Shown here piece by piece: positions 8,192 to 19,313 of a DNA stretch of 64,000 bases. This DNA is from Variovorax ginsengisoli. Its GTDB lineage: Bacteria > Pseudomonadota > Gammaproteobacteria > Burkholderiales > Burkholderiaceae_C. The notes under the pieces were generated by a model that worked only from the letters and a program-made list of their open reading frames with translations, was not told the DNA's origin and made no database searches. Where the stretch lies: positions 62,001-126,000 of the forward strand of contig NZ_JAUJZH010000008.1 of assembly GCF_030486595.1 (NCBI RefSeq), written 5' to 3'. How positions within the stretch are numbered: the first letter of the stretch is position 1; every line of letters starts with the position of its first letter. Made by a program: the position numbers and the translations under genes.

Positions 8192-10351
8192 ATGAGCAAA
8201 ACCGACTACACCTTCTCGCCTGCCACCCTCGAAGCCTGGACCAGGGCGGCCGCCAAGTCCGCCCCCGGCGGCAACCTCGAAGCGCTCAACTGGGTCACGC
8301 CGGACGGCATCACGGTCAAGCCGCTCTACACCGCGGCCGATCTCCAGGGCCTCCAGTACGCCGACACCTTGCCCGGCTTCGAGCCCTACCTGCGCGGCCC
8401 CCAGGCCACCATGTACGCGGTGCGGCCATGGACCATCCGCCAATACGCCGGCTTCTCGACCGCCGAGGAATCGAACGCCTTCTACCGCAAGGCCTTGGCG
8501 GCAGGCGGGCAGGGCGTATCGGTCGCCTTCGACCTCGCCACCCACCGCGGCTACGACAGCGACCATCCGCGGGTGACGGGCGACGTCGGCAAGGCCGGCG
8601 TGGCGATCGACTCGGTCGAGGACATGAAGATCCTGTTCGACCAGATCCCGCTCGACAAGGTCAGCGTCTCGATGACCATGAACGGCGCGGTGCTGCCTGT
8701 GCTGGCGGGCTATGTGGTCGCGGCCGAAGAGCAGGGCGTGGCCCAGGACCAGCTGAGCGGAACCATCCAGAACGACATCCTCAAGGAGTTCATGGTCCGC
8801 AATACCTACATCTTTCCGCCGGCGCCGAGCATGCGGATCATCGGCGACATCATCGAGTACACGGCGCAGAAGATGCCGAAGTTCAACTCGATCTCGATCA
8901 GCGGCTACCACATGCAGGAGGCCGGCGCGAACCAGGCGCTCGAGCTGGCCTTCACCCTGGCCGATGGCAAGGAATACGTGAAAACCGCGCTGGCCAAGGG
9001 CCTGGACGTCGACGGCTTCGCCGGCCGGCTCAGCTTCTTCTGGGCCATCGGCATGAACTTCTACCTCGAGGTCGCCAAGATGCGCGCCGCGCGCCTCCTG
9101 TGGTGCCGGATCATGAAGGAGTTCAATCCGAAGAATCCCAAGAGCCTGATGCTGCGCACGCACTGCCAGACCTCCGGCTGGTCGCTGACCGAGCAGGACC
9201 CCTACAACAACGTGGTGCGCACCACCATCGAGGCCATGGCCGCGGTCTTCGGCGGCACCCAGAGCCTGCACACCAACGCGCTCGACGAGGCGATCGCGCT
9301 GCCGACCGAGTTCAGCTCGCGCATCGCGCGCAACACCCAGCTCATCATCCAGGAAGAGACCCACATCACCAGCGTGATCGACCCCTGGGCCGGCAGCTAC
9401 ATGATGGAAAAGCTGACGCAGGACATGGCCGATGCGGCCTGGGCGATCATCGAGGAGGTCGAGGCCATGGGCGGCATGACCAAGGCCGTCGACAGCGGCT
9501 GGGCCAAGCTCAAGATCGAGGCCGCGGCGGCCGACAAGCAGGCGCGCATCGATTCGGGCCGCGACGTCATCGTCGGCGTCAACAAGTACAAGCTCAAGAC
9601 CGAAGACACCCACGACATCCTGCAGATCGACAACGTCAAGGTCCGGGATGGCCAGATCGCCAAGCTCAAGGCCATCCGCCAGAAGCGCGACAGCGCCGCC
9701 GTTCAAGCCGCGCTCGACGCGCTCACCGCCGCCGCGGAAAGCGGCGAAGGCAACCTGCTCGAACTGAGCATCAATGCGGTGCGCCTGCGCGCCACCGTCG
9801 GCGAGATCAGCGACGCGCTCGAGAAAGTCTATGGCCGCCACCGCGCCGACACCCAGAAGGTCACCGGCGTCTATGCCGCCGCCTACGACTCGGCCGAAGG
9901 CTGGGAGGCGCTGCAGCACGAGATCGCGGCTTTCGCCGAGGAACAGGGCCGGCGCCCGCGCGTGATGATCTCAAAGCTCGGCCAGGACGGCCACGACCGC
10001 GGCGCCAAGGTGGTTGCCACCGCTTTCGCCGACCTGGGCTTCGACGTCGACATGGGCCCGCTGTTCCAGACCCCCGAGGAATGCGCGCGCCAGGCGATCG
10101 AGAACGACGTCCATGCCGTGGGCGTCAGCACGCTGGCCGCCGGTCACAAGACGCTGGTGCCGGCCATCATCGCCGAGCTCAAGAAGCAGGGCGCCGACGA
10201 CATCATCGTCTTCGTCGGCGGCGTGATTCCCCGCCAGGACTACGACTTCCTCTACGAGGCCGGCGTCAAGGGCATCTACGGTCCCGGAACGCCGATCCCG
10301 GCGAGCGCCAAGGACGTGCTCGAGCAGATTCGCGCGGCGGTTGCAGCCTGA
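8192..10351 (+). CDS. scpA: methylmalonyl-CoA mutase (single-chain)
   Basis: Adenosylcobalamin enzyme that interconverts methylmalonyl-CoA and succinyl-CoA, last step of propionate assimilation. At 719 aa it carries both the N-terminal TIM barrel and the C-terminal B12 domain in one chain, like ScpA/MutB. Substrate-domain blocks [16 protein letters not shown] and [20 protein letters not shown] are intact, and the B12 lower-ligand motif [10 protein letters not shown] sits near residues 597-606. The first gene of a six-gene operon, followed 2 nt later by its chaperone. The divergent GntR gene and AT-rich palindrome suggest local control. Confidence 0.97.
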   Translation: MSKTDYTFSPATLEAWTRAAAKSAPGGNLEALNWVTPDGITVKPLYTAADLQGLQYADTLPGFEPYLRGPQATMYAVRPWTIRQYAGFSTAEESNAFYRKALAAGGQGVSVAFDLATHRGYDSDHPRVTGDVGKAGVAIDSVEDMKILFDQIPLDKVSVSMTMNGAVLPVLAGYVVAAEEQGVAQDQLSGTIQNDILKEFMVRNTYIFPPAPSMRIIGDIIEYTAQKMPKFNSISISGYHMQEAGANQALELAFTLADGKEYVKTALAKGLDVDGFAGRLSFFWAIGMNFYLEVAKMRAARLLWCRIMKEFNPKNPKSLMLRTHCQTSGWSLTEQDPYNNVVRTTIEAMAAVFGGTQSLHTNALDEAIALPTEFSSRIARNTQLIIQEETHITSVIDPWAGSYMMEKLTQDMADAAWAIIEEVEAMGGMTKAVDSGWAKLKIEAAAADKQARIDSGRDVIVGVNKYKLKTEDTHDILQIDNVKVRDGQIAKLKAIRQKRDSAAVQAALDALTAAAESGEGNLLELSINAVRLRATVGEISDALEKVYGRHRADTQKVTGVYAAAYDSAEGWEALQHEIAAFAEEQGRRPRVMISKLGQDGHDRGAKVVATAFADLGFDVDMGPLFQTPEECARQAIENDVHAVGVSTLAAGHKTLVPAIIAELKKQGADDIIVFVGGVIPRQDYDFLYEAGVKGIYGPGTPIPASAKDVLEQIRAAVAA

Positions 10352-10353
10352 CG

Positions 10354-11415
10354 ATGCCGCCCGCCAAGACACCGGTCACGGTGGACGCCCTGCTGGCCGA
10401 CGACGGCCCGCCGCAGCGCCGCGCGATCGCCAAGGCGATCACGCTGCTCGAGTCGACCCGTGCCGACCACCGCGCGCAGGCCGACGAGCTGCTCACCGCC
10501 CTGCTGCCGCACACCGGGAAATCGTTCCGGCTCGGCATCTCGGGCGTGCCGGGCGTCGGCAAGTCGACCTTCATCGAAACCCTCGGGCTGTTCCTGATCG
10601 GACAGGGGCACCGGGTGGCCGTGCTCACCATCGATCCGTCGTCCACCGTCTCCGGCGGTTCCATCCTCGGCGACAAGACGCGCATGGAGCACCTGTCGGT
10701 GCATGAGCGCGCCTACATCCGGCCCAGCCCCTCGAGCGGCACCCTCGGCGGCGTGGCCGAAAAGACGCGCGAGGCGATGCTGGTCTGCGAGGCGGCCGGC
10801 TACGACATCGTGATCGTCGAGACCGTCGGCGTCGGACAGAGCGAGACCGCGGTCTCGGGCATGACCGACATGTTCGTGCTGCTGCAGCTGCCCAACGCCG
10901 GCGACGACCTGCAGGCGATCAAGAAGGGCGTGATGGAGCTGGCCGACCTTGTGGTGATCAACAAGGCCGACATCGACAAGGATGCGGCCACCCGCGCCCA
11001 GGCCCAGATCACCTCCGCGCTGCGCCTGTTCGGCCACCATGGCAATCCCGCGCATGCCCAGGCCATCCACGCGGCCCACGCGACGCCCGGCTCGCCCGAG
11101 GCCGAAGTGCGCTTCTGGCTGCCCCGGGTGATCCAGCTCAGTGCCCTGCTGGGCACCGGCGTGGACGCCTTCTGGGACGCGGTGCTGCAGTTCAAGTCGC
11201 TGCAGGCGGCCAACGGCCGCTTCGCCAGCCGGCGCGAGAAGCAGGCGCTGGCCTGGATGTGGGAGCGCATCGACGCCGGCCTGAAGCAGGCCTTCCGCCA
11301 GCATCCGCGGGTGCGCGAACTGCTGCCGCAGGCGGTGGCCCAGGTGGCGGCCGGCCGCCTGCCGGCCTCGACGGCTGCGCGCCAACTGCTCGCCGCCCAG
11401 GCCGGACAGGCGTAG
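10354..11415 (+). CDS. meaB: methylmalonyl-CoA mutase-associated GTPase MeaB
   Basis: G-protein chaperone that loads and protects adenosylcobalamin on the mutase (MeaB/ArgK family), 353 aa. Walker A is GVPGVGKST at about 64-72, followed by the Asp-rich TIDPSS, the switch ETVGVGQSE and the guanine-specificity motif NKAD. The C-terminal helical arm ends in an Ala/Gln-rich tail. It begins 2 nt after the mutase stop, consistent with translational coupling. Older databases call this family lysine/arginine/ornithine transport kinase ArgK; the operon supports the MeaB role. Confidence 0.95.
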   Translation: MPPAKTPVTVDALLADDGPPQRRAIAKAITLLESTRADHRAQADELLTALLPHTGKSFRLGISGVPGVGKSTFIETLGLFLIGQGHRVAVLTIDPSSTVSGGSILGDKTRMEHLSVHERAYIRPSPSSGTLGGVAEKTREAMLVCEAAGYDIVIVETVGVGQSETAVSGMTDMFVLLQLPNAGDDLQAIKKGVMELADLVVINKADIDKDAATRAQAQITSALRLFGHHGNPAHAQAIHAAHATPGSPEAEVRFWLPRVIQLSALLGTGVDAFWDAVLQFKSLQAANGRFASRREKQALAWMWERIDAGLKQAFRQHPRVRELLPQAVAQVAAGRLPASTAARQLLAAQAGQA

Positions 11416-11463
11416 CCTTCGGCCATCCCTTTCAAAAAAGATCAACTCCTACGACGGAACGTC

Positions 11464-12996
11464 ATGAAAGAAATCCTCGAACAACTCGAAAATCGCCGCG
11501 CCCAGGCGCGGCTCGGCGGTGGCCAGAAGCGCATTGACGCCCAGCATGCCAAGGGCAAGCTGACGGCGCGCGAGCGCATCGCGCTGCTGCTCGACGACAA
11601 CACCTTCGAAGAATGGGACATGTTCGTCGAGCACCGCTCGAGCGACTTCGGCATGGCCGACAACAAGATCCCGGGCGACGGCGTGGTCACCGGCTACGGC
11701 ATGATCAACGGCCGCCTGGTGTTCGTCTTCAGCCAGGACTTCACGGTCTTCGGCGGCGCGCTCAGCGAAGCCCACGCCGAGAAGATCTGCAAGGTGATGG
11801 ACCAGGCCATGAAGGTCGGCGCGCCGGTGATCGGCCTCAACGATTCGGGCGGCGCCCGCATCCAGGAGGGCGTGGCCTCGCTCGGCGGCTATGCCGAAGT
11901 GTTCCAGCGCAACGTGATGGCCTCGGGCGTGGTGCCGCAGATCAGCATGATCATGGGCCCTTGCGCCGGCGGCGCCGTCTATTCGCCGGCCATGACCGAT
12001 TTCATCTTCATGGTGAAGGACAGCAGCTACATGTTCGTCACCGGCCCCGAAGTGGTGAAGACCGTGACCCACGAGGACGTCACCGCCGAAGAGCTCGGCG
12101 GCGCCTCGACCCACACCACCAAGAGCGGTGTCGCCGACATGGCGTTCGAGAACGACGTCGAGGCGCTGATGATGCTGCGCCGGCTCTACAACTACCTGCC
12201 GCTCAACAACCGCGAGAAGGCGCCGGTGCGGCCCAGCGGCGACCCGGCCGACCGCGCCGACCTGTCGCTCGACACCCTGGTGCCCGACAACCCCAACAAG
12301 CCCTACGACATGAAGGAGCTGATCGTGAAGGTGGTCGACGACGGCGATTTCTTCGAGCTCCAGCCCGACTACGCGAAGAACATCGTCATCGGCTTCGCCC
12401 GCATGGAGGGCCAGAGCATCGGCATCGTCGCCAACCAGCCGCTGGTCCTGGCGGGCTGCCTGGACATCAAGTCGTCGATCAAGGCGGCGCGCTTCGTGCG
12501 CTTCTGCGACGCCTTCAACATCCCGGTCGTGACCTTCGTCGACGTGCCCGGCTTCATGCCCGGCACCAGCCAGGAGTACGGCGGCATCATCAAGCATGGC
12601 GCCAAGCTGCTGTACGCCTATGCCGAGTGCACGGTGCCGAAGATCACCGTCATCACGCGCAAGGCCTACGGCGGTGCCTACGACGTGATGGCCTCGAAGC
12701 ACTTGCGCGGCGACGTCAACCTGGCCTGGCCGCGCGCCGAGATCGCGGTGATGGGTGCCAAGGGCGCGGTCGAGATCATCTTCCGCGAAGACAAGAACGA
12801 CCCCGAGAAGCTCGCCGCGCGCGAGGCCGAATACAAGGCGCGCTTCGCCAACCCGTACGTGGCCGGCACGCGCGGCTACATCGACGACGTGATCCTGCCG
12901 AGCGAGACGCGCAAGCGGATCTGCCGCAGCCTGGTGATGCTGCGCGAGAAGAAACTCGAAAACCCGTGGCGCAAGCACGGCAACATTCCGCTCTGA
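11464..12996 (+). CDS. pccB: propionyl-CoA carboxylase beta subunit (carboxyltransferase)
   Basis: Carboxyltransferase subunit, 510 aa, which moves the carboxyl group from carboxybiotin to propionyl-CoA. The crotonase-type halves are visible: acyl-CoA-side oxyanion hole [16 protein letters not shown] and [14 protein letters not shown], and the biotin-side [18 protein letters not shown] with [10 protein letters not shown]. Length matches PccB. It follows meaB by 48 nt and precedes the alpha subunit by 17 nt. Substrate is assigned from the adjoining mutase; acetyl-CoA activity is possible. Confidence 0.95.
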   Translation: MKEILEQLENRRAQARLGGGQKRIDAQHAKGKLTARERIALLLDDNTFEEWDMFVEHRSSDFGMADNKIPGDGVVTGYGMINGRLVFVFSQDFTVFGGALSEAHAEKICKVMDQAMKVGAPVIGLNDSGGARIQEGVASLGGYAEVFQRNVMASGVVPQISMIMGPCAGGAVYSPAMTDFIFMVKDSSYMFVTGPEVVKTVTHEDVTAEELGGASTHTTKSGVADMAFENDVEALMMLRRLYNYLPLNNREKAPVRPSGDPADRADLSLDTLVPDNPNKPYDMKELIVKVVDDGDFFELQPDYAKNIVIGFARMEGQSIGIVANQPLVLAGCLDIKSSIKAARFVRFCDAFNIPVVTFVDVPGFMPGTSQEYGGIIKHGAKLLYAYAECTVPKITVITRKAYGGAYDVMASKHLRGDVNLAWPRAEIAVMGAKGAVEIIFREDKNDPEKLAAREAEYKARFANPYVAGTRGYIDDVILPSETRKRICRSLVMLREKKLENPWRKHGNIPL

Positions 12997-13013
12997 GACC
13001 GGAGAACAACAAC

Positions 13014-15062
13014 ATGTTCAAGAAAATCCTGATCGCCAACCGCGGCGAGATCGCTTGCCGCGTCATCAAGACGGCGAAGAAGATGGGCATCCTCACCGTC
13101 GCCGTCTATTCCGATGCCGACAAGGACGCGCGCCACGTCGAACTGGCCGACGAGGCGGTGCACATCGGCGGCTCGGCCAGCCGCGACAGCTACCTGCAGG
13201 CCGATCGCATCATCGCCGCCTGCAAGGCGTGCGGCGCCGAGGCCGTGCACCCCGGCTACGGCTTCCTGTCCGAGAACGAGGCCTTCGCGCGCAAGGTCGA
13301 GGAGGAGGGCATCGTCTTCATCGGCCCGAAGCACTATTCGATCGCCGCGATGGGCGACAAGATCGCCTCGAAGAAGCTCGCCAACGAAGCCAAGGTCAAC
13401 ACCATCCCCGGCTGGAACGACGCCATCGAGAGCGCCGAGCGCGCGGTGCAGATCGCCCAGGACATCGGCTACCCGGTGATGATCAAGGCCTCGGCCGGCG
13501 GCGGTGGCAAGGGTCTGCGCGTGGCCTTCAACGACAAGGAGGCCTTCGAGGGCTTCACCTCGTGCCGGAACGAGGCCCGCAACAGCTTCGGCGACGACCG
13601 CGTCTTCATCGAGAAGTTCGTCGAGGAGCCGCGCCACATCGAGATCCAGGTGCTGGGCGATGCGCACGGCCACGTGATCTACCTGAACGAGCGCGAATGC
13701 TCGATCCAGCGACGGCACCAGAAGGTGATCGAGGAAGCGCCGTCGCCCTTCATCAGCGACGCCACGCGCAAAGCCATGGGCGAGCAGGCCGTGGCGCTGG
13801 CCAAGGCCGTGAAGTACCAGAGCGCGGGCACGGTGGAGTTCGTGGTCGGCAAGGACCAGAGCTTCTACTTCCTGGAAATGAACACCCGGCTGCAGGTCGA
13901 GCACCCGGTGACCGAGGCGATCACCGGCCTGGACCTGGTCGAGCTGATGATCCGCGTCGCCGCCGGCGAGAAGCTGCCGCTGGCGCAGAAGGACGTCAAG
14001 CGCGAGGGCTGGGCGATCGAATGCCGCATCAACGCCGAGGACCCGTTCCGCAACTTCCTGCCCTCGACCGGCCGGCTGGTGCGCTTCCAGCCCCCGAAGG
14101 AGACCATGTTCTCCGCCGACACCGAGCACCTGTACGGCGTGCGGGTCGACACCGGCGTCTACGACGGCGGCGAGATCCCGATGTTCTACGACTCGATGAT
14201 CGCCAAGCTGATCGTCCATGGCCGCGACCGCGCCCACGCCATCGCGCTGATGCGCGAGGCGCTCAACGGCTTCGTGATCCGCGGCATCAGCAGCAACATC
14301 CCGTTCCAGGCGGCGCTGCTGGCCCATCCCAAGTTCGTCAGTGGCGACTTCAACACCGGCTTCATCGCCGAGCACTACGGCAAGGGCTTCCATGCCGAGG
14401 ACGTGCCGCACGACGATCCCGATTTCCTGGTCGCGCTGGCGGCCTTCGTGCATCGCCGCTACCGGGCGCGCGCGTCGGGCATCAGCGGCCAGCTCGACGG
14501 ACACGGCGTGAAGGTCGGCGAACAGTTCGTCGTGGTCGTGCTGGACGCGCGGGGCCAGCATGTCCACAAGTCGGTGTCGGTCACCGACTTCCATGGCCAG
14601 ACCGGCTCCAGCGCGGTGACGGTCGGCAGCAACAGCTACAAGATCGACAGCCGCGCACAGCTCGGGAACATCCGGGTCGATGGCCTGGTCAACGGCCGCA
14701 CCTTCACCGCGCAGGTCGAGCGCGGCGCGGGCAAGAACCCGCTGGCATTGCGGGTGTCGCACAACGGCACGCAGATCGAGGCGATGGTGCTGTCGCCGCT
14801 GGGCGCGCAGCTGCTCTCGCTGATGCCCTACAAGGCGCCGCCGGACCTGAGCAAGTTCCTGATGTCGCCGATGCCTGGCCTCCTGGTCGAAGTCTCGGTC
14901 CAGCCTGGCCAGCAAGTGCAGGCCGGCGAGAAGCTCGCCGTCATCGAGGCGATGAAGATGGAGAACGTGCTGTTCGCGACGCAGGACGGCGTGGTCGGCC
15001 ACATCGCGGCGGCCAGGGGCGAATCGCTGGCGGTCGACCAGATCATCATGGAGTTTGCATAG
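13014..15062 (+). CDS. pccA: propionyl-CoA carboxylase alpha subunit (biotin carboxylase + carrier)
   Basis: Biotin-carrying subunit of 682 aa, ATG at 13014. Biotin carboxylase domain about 1-450 (FKKILIANRGEIACRV, the glycine-rich ATP loop ASAGGGGKGLRV, and MNTRLQVEHPVTE), then a BT linker region and a C-terminal biotinyl domain with the biotinylation motif EAMKMEN, target Lys648. It forms a holoenzyme with PccB. The stop codon is directly followed by the biotin synthase ATG, so carrier and cofactor supply are transcribed together. Confidence 0.96.
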   Translation: MFKKILIANRGEIACRVIKTAKKMGILTVAVYSDADKDARHVELADEAVHIGGSASRDSYLQADRIIAACKACGAEAVHPGYGFLSENEAFARKVEEEGIVFIGPKHYSIAAMGDKIASKKLANEAKVNTIPGWNDAIESAERAVQIAQDIGYPVMIKASAGGGGKGLRVAFNDKEAFEGFTSCRNEARNSFGDDRVFIEKFVEEPRHIEIQVLGDAHGHVIYLNERECSIQRRHQKVIEEAPSPFISDATRKAMGEQAVALAKAVKYQSAGTVEFVVGKDQSFYFLEMNTRLQVEHPVTEAITGLDLVELMIRVAAGEKLPLAQKDVKREGWAIECRINAEDPFRNFLPSTGRLVRFQPPKETMFSADTEHLYGVRVDTGVYDGGEIPMFYDSMIAKLIVHGRDRAHAIALMREALNGFVIRGISSNIPFQAALLAHPKFVSGDFNTGFIAEHYGKGFHAEDVPHDDPDFLVALAAFVHRRYRARASGISGQLDGHGVKVGEQFVVVVLDARGQHVHKSVSVTDFHGQTGSSAVTVGSNSYKIDSRAQLGNIRVDGLVNGRTFTAQVERGAGKNPLALRVSHNGTQIEAMVLSPLGAQLLSLMPYKAPPDLSKFLMSPMPGLLVEVSVQPGQQVQAGEKLAVIEAMKMENVLFATQDGVVGHIAAARGESLAVDQIIMEFA

Positions 15063-16094
15063 ATGGGGGCCAACGACCTGTCGACGGCCAAGGCCGTCAC
15101 CCTGCATCGCCCGGCGCCGCCGCCGCTTGCGCCGGCGGGGCCATGGTCGGTGGAGGCCGTGCAGGCCCTGCTCGACAAGCCCTTCAATGACCTGCTGTTC
15201 GAGGCCCAGGCGGTGCACCGCGCCCATTTCCCCGACGGCGACATCGAGCTCGCCACGCTGCTGTCGGTGAAAACCGGCGGCTGTCCCGAGAACTGCGGCT
15301 ATTGCCCGCAGTCGGCCGAGTTCGACACCGGCGTCAAGGCGCAGAAGCTGATGGAGGTCGACGAGGTGCTGCGCGCCGCGCAGGCCGCCAGGGACGCCGG
15401 CGCCACGCGCTTCTGCATGGGCGCCGCCTGGCGCGCGCCCAAGGATCGCGACGTCGAGAAGATCGCGGTGCTGGTCGAGGCCGTCAAGGGCCTGGGTCTG
15501 CAGACCTGCGCCACGCTCGGCATGCTCGAGCCGCAGCATGCGCTGCAGCTCAAGGCGGCCGGGCTCGACTACTACAACCACAACCTCGACACGGCGCCCG
15601 AGTACTACACCGACATCGTCGACACCCGCACCTACCAGGACCGGCTCGATACGCTGGCCCACGTGCGCGCCGCCGGCATCAGCGTCTGCTGCGGCGGCAT
15701 CGTCGGCATGGGCGAGGCGCCGGTGCACCGGGCGGGGCTCATCGCCCAGCTCGCCAACCTCGATCCGTATCCGGAATCGGTGCCGATCAACAGCCTGGTG
15801 CGCGTGCCCGGCACGCCGCTGGCCGATGCGCCGCCCATCGATCCGCTGGACTTCGTCCGCATGATCGCCGTCGCCCGCATCACGATGCCGAAGGCACGCG
15901 TGCGGCTGTCTGCGGGTCGCCAGCAACTCGGCGATGCGGTGCAGGCGCTGTGCTTCCTGGCCGGCGCCAATTCGATCTTCTACGGCGACAAGCTGCTGGT
16001 CACGGGCAACCCCGATGTCGAGGCCGACGTCCAGCTGCTGGCCAAGCTGGGCCTCAAGGCCCGTTCGACCACCGAACAAGGAGCATGCGCATGA
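15063..16094 (+). CDS. bioB: biotin synthase
   Basis: Radical SAM enzyme that inserts sulfur into dethiobiotin, 343 aa. The SAM-cluster motif CPENCGYC gives Cys74, Cys78 and Cys81. The later [10 protein letters not shown] and RLSAGRQQL blocks carry substrate and second-cluster residues. About 30 extra N-terminal residues precede the family core. The ATG immediately abuts the pccA stop with no gap. No bioA, bioD or bioF is nearby, so this gene is placed with a biotin consumer instead of the rest of its pathway. Confidence 0.96.
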   Translation: MGANDLSTAKAVTLHRPAPPPLAPAGPWSVEAVQALLDKPFNDLLFEAQAVHRAHFPDGDIELATLLSVKTGGCPENCGYCPQSAEFDTGVKAQKLMEVDEVLRAAQAARDAGATRFCMGAAWRAPKDRDVEKIAVLVEAVKGLGLQTCATLGMLEPQHALQLKAAGLDYYNHNLDTAPEYYTDIVDTRTYQDRLDTLAHVRAAGISVCCGGIVGMGEAPVHRAGLIAQLANLDPYPESVPINSLVRVPGTPLADAPPIDPLDFVRMIAVARITMPKARVRLSAGRQQLGDAVQALCFLAGANSIFYGDKLLVTGNPDVEADVQLLAKLGLKARSTTEQGACA

Positions 16095-16567
16095 CGCGTC
16101 CATTCAGGGTGCTGGGCATCCAGCAGATCGCGATCGGCTGCCCGGACAAGACCCGGCTGCAGAAGCTGTGGGTCGACATGCTGGGCCTGGAGGTCACCGG
16201 CACCTTCAAGAGCGAGCGCGAAAACGTCGACGAAGACATCTGCGCGATCGGCAGCGGCCCCTTCAAGGTCGAGGTCGACCTGATGCAGCCGCTCGACCCC
16301 GAGAAGAAGCCGGCGGTCCACACCACGCCGCTGAATCACGTGGGCCTGTGGATCGACGACCTGCCCAAGGCCGTCGAATGGCTCACGGCCCAGGGCGTTC
16401 GCTTCGCGCCCGGCGGCATCCGCAAGGGCGCGGCCGGTTTCGACATCTGCTTCCTGCATCCGAAGAGCAACGACGAATTCCCGATCGCGGGCGAGGGCGT
16501 CCTCATCGAAATGGTGCAGGCTCCCCCGGAAGTAGTGACCGCCTTCTCGACGATGTCCAGCGGCTGA
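16091..16567 (+). CDS. VOC family protein, candidate methylmalonyl-CoA epimerase
   Basis: Protein of 158 aa in the glyoxalase/VOC fold, two beta-alpha-beta-beta-beta halves. The ATG at 16091 overlaps the bioB stop as ATGA and has AAGGAG 8 nt upstream; an ATG at 16085 is too close to that site. Metal-ligand positions by pattern are Q in GIQQIAIG (family usually His), E in FKVEVDL, H in [10 protein letters not shown] and E in GVLIEMVQ. As the last gene of the propionyl-CoA operon the missing step is 2S/2R epimerisation of methylmalonyl-CoA, which is its most likely job. A glyoxalase I-like activity is the alternative. Confidence 0.75.
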   Translation: MTRPFRVLGIQQIAIGCPDKTRLQKLWVDMLGLEVTGTFKSERENVDEDICAIGSGPFKVEVDLMQPLDPEKKPAVHTTPLNHVGLWIDDLPKAVEWLTAQGVRFAPGGIRKGAAGFDICFLHPKSNDEFPIAGEGVLIEMVQAPPEVVTAFSTMSSG

Positions 16568-16592
16568 CGCCCAACGTCGGGGCGAGCAGCAA

Positions 16593-17225
16593 CTAGCCGG
16601 GGCGGCGCCAGATCGCCAGCGTGGCGGCCAGCAGCCACATGCCGACCGCACAGCCGCGGTTGAGCGCGCGCAGGCTGCGCTGCGAGAGCCAGCGCACGGC
16701 CTGGGTGCCGGCGGTGGCATAGCTCAGCATCACCAGTGTGTCGATGCAGACGAAGATGACGCCCAGCACCAGGTACTGGGGGCCCTGGGGATGGGCGATG
16801 TCGACGAACTGAGGCAGGAAGGCCGCGAAGAACAGCAGCGACTTCGGATTCGACAGCGCAACCGCCAGGCTGCGCAGCAGCGCCAGCCGGCCGCGCAGCG
16901 GCGGGTCCGCCGCCACCGCCAGCGCCGCGCCGACATCCGCCGGCGGCGTGCGCCAGAGCTTGACGCCAAGCCAGACCAGGTAGAGCACGCCGGCGACGCG
17001 AAGCGCATTGAAGAGCCATTCGGACGCCGCCAGCAGCGAGCCCAGTCCCAGCGCGACAGTGGTGATCACGACGCAACTGCCGATCGACGCCCCGGCGATG
17101 CCCCAGGCGGCCGCGCGCATGCCGCCCGAGATGCCGTTGGAGAGCGCCAGCAGCATGGTCGGCCCCGGCGTGATCGCAAGCGCGATCGAGGCCAGCGCGT
17201 AGAGGAGCAGGGTGTCCAGGCTCAT
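16593..17225 (-). CDS. LysE family amino-acid/metabolite exporter
   Basis: Inner-membrane translocator, 210 aa, about six helices, LysE/RhtB superfamily. The N-terminal motif [16 protein letters not shown] is the family hallmark. The ATG at 17225 overlaps the stop codon of the ferredoxin gene upstream in a 4-nt ATGA overlap. It converges with the VOC gene, leaving 25 nt between them. Substrate not predictable; members export Lys, Thr, homoserine lactones or Leu. Confidence 0.9.
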   Translation of the reverse strand: MSLDTLLLYALASIALAITPGPTMLLALSNGISGGMRAAAWGIAGASIGSCVVITTVALGLGSLLAASEWLFNALRVAGVLYLVWLGVKLWRTPPADVGAALAVAADPPLRGRLALLRSLAVALSNPKSLLFFAAFLPQFVDIAHPQGPQYLVLGVIFVCIDTLVMLSYATAGTQAVRWLSQRSLRALNRGCAVGMWLLAATLAIWRRPG

Positions 17226-17848
17226 GGCTCGCGGCGCTGGCTGGCCGCGGCACGGGCCCGCGCCAGCGCCGCCTCGATGATGGAGCGCTTGCGGTCGGCC
17301 GCCTCGGGTGCCGCCGCCGGCGCCTCACTCGGAGGCACGGCCGAAGCCGCGCCTGAGGCCTGCCGGGCGGCATGCAACGCGTAGCGCTCGCGCGCGTGGT
17401 CGGCCTGCGCCTGCGACCAGGCCTGCCATCCGGTGCGGCCCGGCGTGACGGTCTCCAGCGAGATGCAGTCGACCGGGCAGGCGGGAATGCACAGCTCGCA
17501 GCCCGTGCAATGGGCGTCGATCACGGTGTGCATGCGCTTGTGGATGCCGACGATGGCATCGGTCGGGCAGGCATCGAGGCACAGGGTGCAGCCGATGCAC
17601 CAGGCCTCGTCGATGACCGCCAGGGTGCGCGGCAGCTCGATGCCGAATTGCGGGTCTAAGGCCCGGGCGGGCCGGCCGGACAGGGCGGACAGCCGCTGCA
17701 CGCCCTCGGCGCCTCCGGGCGGGCATTGGTTGATGTCGGCCTCGCCGGCCGCGATGGCTTCGGCGTAGCCGGCGCAGTCTGGGTAGCCGCAACGGGTGCA
17801 CTGCGTCTGCGGCAGGGCGTCCAGCAGGGCGGCAGCGCGCGGGTCCAC
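17222..17848 (-). CDS. RnfB-like iron-sulfur protein
   Basis: Electron-transfer protein of 208 aa, GTG start at 17848. The N-terminal 4Fe-4S domain has Cys17, Cys20, Cys25 and Cys42 (CTRCGYPDC...CPPGG). Two ferredoxin clusters follow: [12 protein letters not shown] and [12 protein letters not shown]. An Ala-rich tail ends in a basic segment. RnfB/RsxB proteins normally start with a membrane helix; none is present here and no other rnf/rsx genes are nearby, so this is a soluble solitary relative. The gene starts 4 nt after phaZ and overlaps lysE, implying one transcript. Partner unknown. Confidence 0.88.
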   Translation of the reverse strand: MDPRAAALLDALPQTQCTRCGYPDCAGYAEAIAAGEADINQCPPGGAEGVQRLSALSGRPARALDPQFGIELPRTLAVIDEAWCIGCTLCLDACPTDAIVGIHKRMHTVIDAHCTGCELCIPACPVDCISLETVTPGRTGWQAWSQAQADHARERYALHAARQASGAASAVPPSEAPAAAPEAADRKRSIIEAALARARAAASQRREP

Positions 17849-17852
17849 GGCC

Positions 17853-19271
17853 TCAGGCGGATTTGCGCGCCACCCGCTTCGTCTGCGTGGCGGGCGCCTT
17901 CTTGCGCGCTGCGGCGGTGGCGGGCTCGGCGCTGCGCGTCGCCTTCCTTGCCGTTACCGGCCGCACCATGTCTTCGGCGACCGGCACCGGCGGCCCCGCG
18001 CGCTTCTGCGGCTTGTCGTGCTGGGCAATGAAGGCCTGGACTTCGGGGTAGACCAGTTCGCGCCAGCGGCGACCGCTGAAGATGCCGTAGTGGCCCGCGC
18101 CCTTGACCTCGTAGTGGTGCTGCTCGCTGTCGACGATGCCGGTGCAGAGATCGTGCGCCGCGCGCGTCTGGCCGGAGCCCGAGATGTCGTCCAGTTCGCC
18201 TTCGATCGTCAGCAGTCCGATGCCGCGAATGTCCTGCGGGCGCACCAGTTCGCGCTCGCCCTGGGGGTTGGTCACCTGCCAGGTGCCGTTCACCAGGTCG
18301 AACTGCTGGAACACGGTGCGGATGGTGTCCAGGTAGTAGTCGGCGTCCATGTCGAGCACGGCGTTGTACTCGTCGTAGAACTTGCGGTGCGCCTCGGTGC
18401 TGGCGTCATCGCCCTTGATCAGGTTCTTGAAGTAGTCGTAGTGGCTGCTGGCATGGTTTTCCGGGTTCATCGCGACGAAGCCGGTGTGCTGCAGGAAGCC
18501 CGGGTAGACGCGGCGTCCGGCACCCGGGAAGCCGTCGGGGACGCGGTAGATGACGTTGTTCTCGAACCACTCGAAGCTCTTGTTCATCGCCAGGTTGTTG
18601 ACCGCGGTCGGCGACTTGCGGGCGTCGATCGGACCGCCCATCATGGTCATCGACAGCGGAATCTGCTCGCCGCGGCTGGCCATCAGCGACACCGCCGCCA
18701 GCACCGGCACCGTCGGCTGGCAGACGCTGATGACATGGCAGTTGCCGTATTCGGTCTGCAGGTAGCGGATGAACTCCTCGACGTAGTTGACGTAGTCGTC
18801 GAGACGGAACTTGCCCTCGGACAGCGGCACCAGCCGGGCGTTGGTCCAGTCGGTGATGTAGACCTTGTGGCCCTGCAGCAGGGCGCGCACCGTGTCGCGC
18901 AGCAAGGTCGCATAGTGGCCGGACAGCGGCGCCACCACCAGCACCACCGGCTGGCTCTTGAGCGTCTTCAGGGTTTCCGGCTGGTCGGTGAAGCGCTTGA
19001 AGCGGCGCAGCTTGCAGAACGGCTTCTCGAGTTCGACGCTTTCATGGATCACCACGTCGTGGCCATCGACCTTGACAGTCTTGATGCCGAATTCCGGTTT
19101 CTCGTAGTCCTTGCCGAGCCGGTACAGGAGGTCGTAGCCAGCCGCGATGCGCTGCGCCAGCGGCGCCTGTCCGAATGCCGTGCTTTGGCCGTAGAGTTTG
19201 GAAGCGGCCTGGGCGAAGTCGGCGAACGGCTCCATGAGGGAGCGCTGCGCTTCGTAGAGTTGGTAGAGCAT
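17853..19271 (-). CDS. phaZ: intracellular polyhydroxyalkanoate (PHB) depolymerase
   Basis: Mobilises intracellular polyhydroxybutyrate granules. 472 aa with no signal peptide; the family begins [11 protein letters not shown] as here. The catalytic nucleophile is a cysteine in a lipase-like box, SVCQPTVP, Cys184; Asp in GELDDISG and His in [10 protein letters not shown] complete the triad. The last 50 residues are an Ala/Lys/Arg-rich tail ([18 protein letters not shown]) reminiscent of the PHB-associated or nucleoid-associated tails of phasins. It heads an apparent operon with the RnfB-like and LysE genes. Confidence 0.94.
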   Translation of the reverse strand: MLYQLYEAQRSLMEPFADFAQAASKLYGQSTAFGQAPLAQRIAAGYDLLYRLGKDYEKPEFGIKTVKVDGHDVVIHESVELEKPFCKLRRFKRFTDQPETLKTLKSQPVVLVVAPLSGHYATLLRDTVRALLQGHKVYITDWTNARLVPLSEGKFRLDDYVNYVEEFIRYLQTEYGNCHVISVCQPTVPVLAAVSLMASRGEQIPLSMTMMGGPIDARKSPTAVNNLAMNKSFEWFENNVIYRVPDGFPGAGRRVYPGFLQHTGFVAMNPENHASSHYDYFKNLIKGDDASTEAHRKFYDEYNAVLDMDADYYLDTIRTVFQQFDLVNGTWQVTNPQGERELVRPQDIRGIGLLTIEGELDDISGSGQTRAAHDLCTGIVDSEQHHYEVKGAGHYGIFSGRRWRELVYPEVQAFIAQHDKPQKRAGPPVPVAEDMVRPVTARKATRSAEPATAAARKKAPATQTKRVARKSA

Positions 19272-19313
19272 CGGGGATTCTGAGAGTTGTTGCGATGCAA
19301 TATATCAGCAGCT

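Noticed and set aside
8027..9919. 630-codon open frame on the minus strand inside the mutase gene
   Set aside because: It is the complement of an intact, motif-rich mutase; composition is Arg/His/Val-rich with no domain, as expected from GC-rich third-position bias.
12876..16103. 1075-codon minus-strand frame opposite pccA and bioB
   Set aside because: Antisense shadow of two well-supported genes; no start context or recognisable motif.
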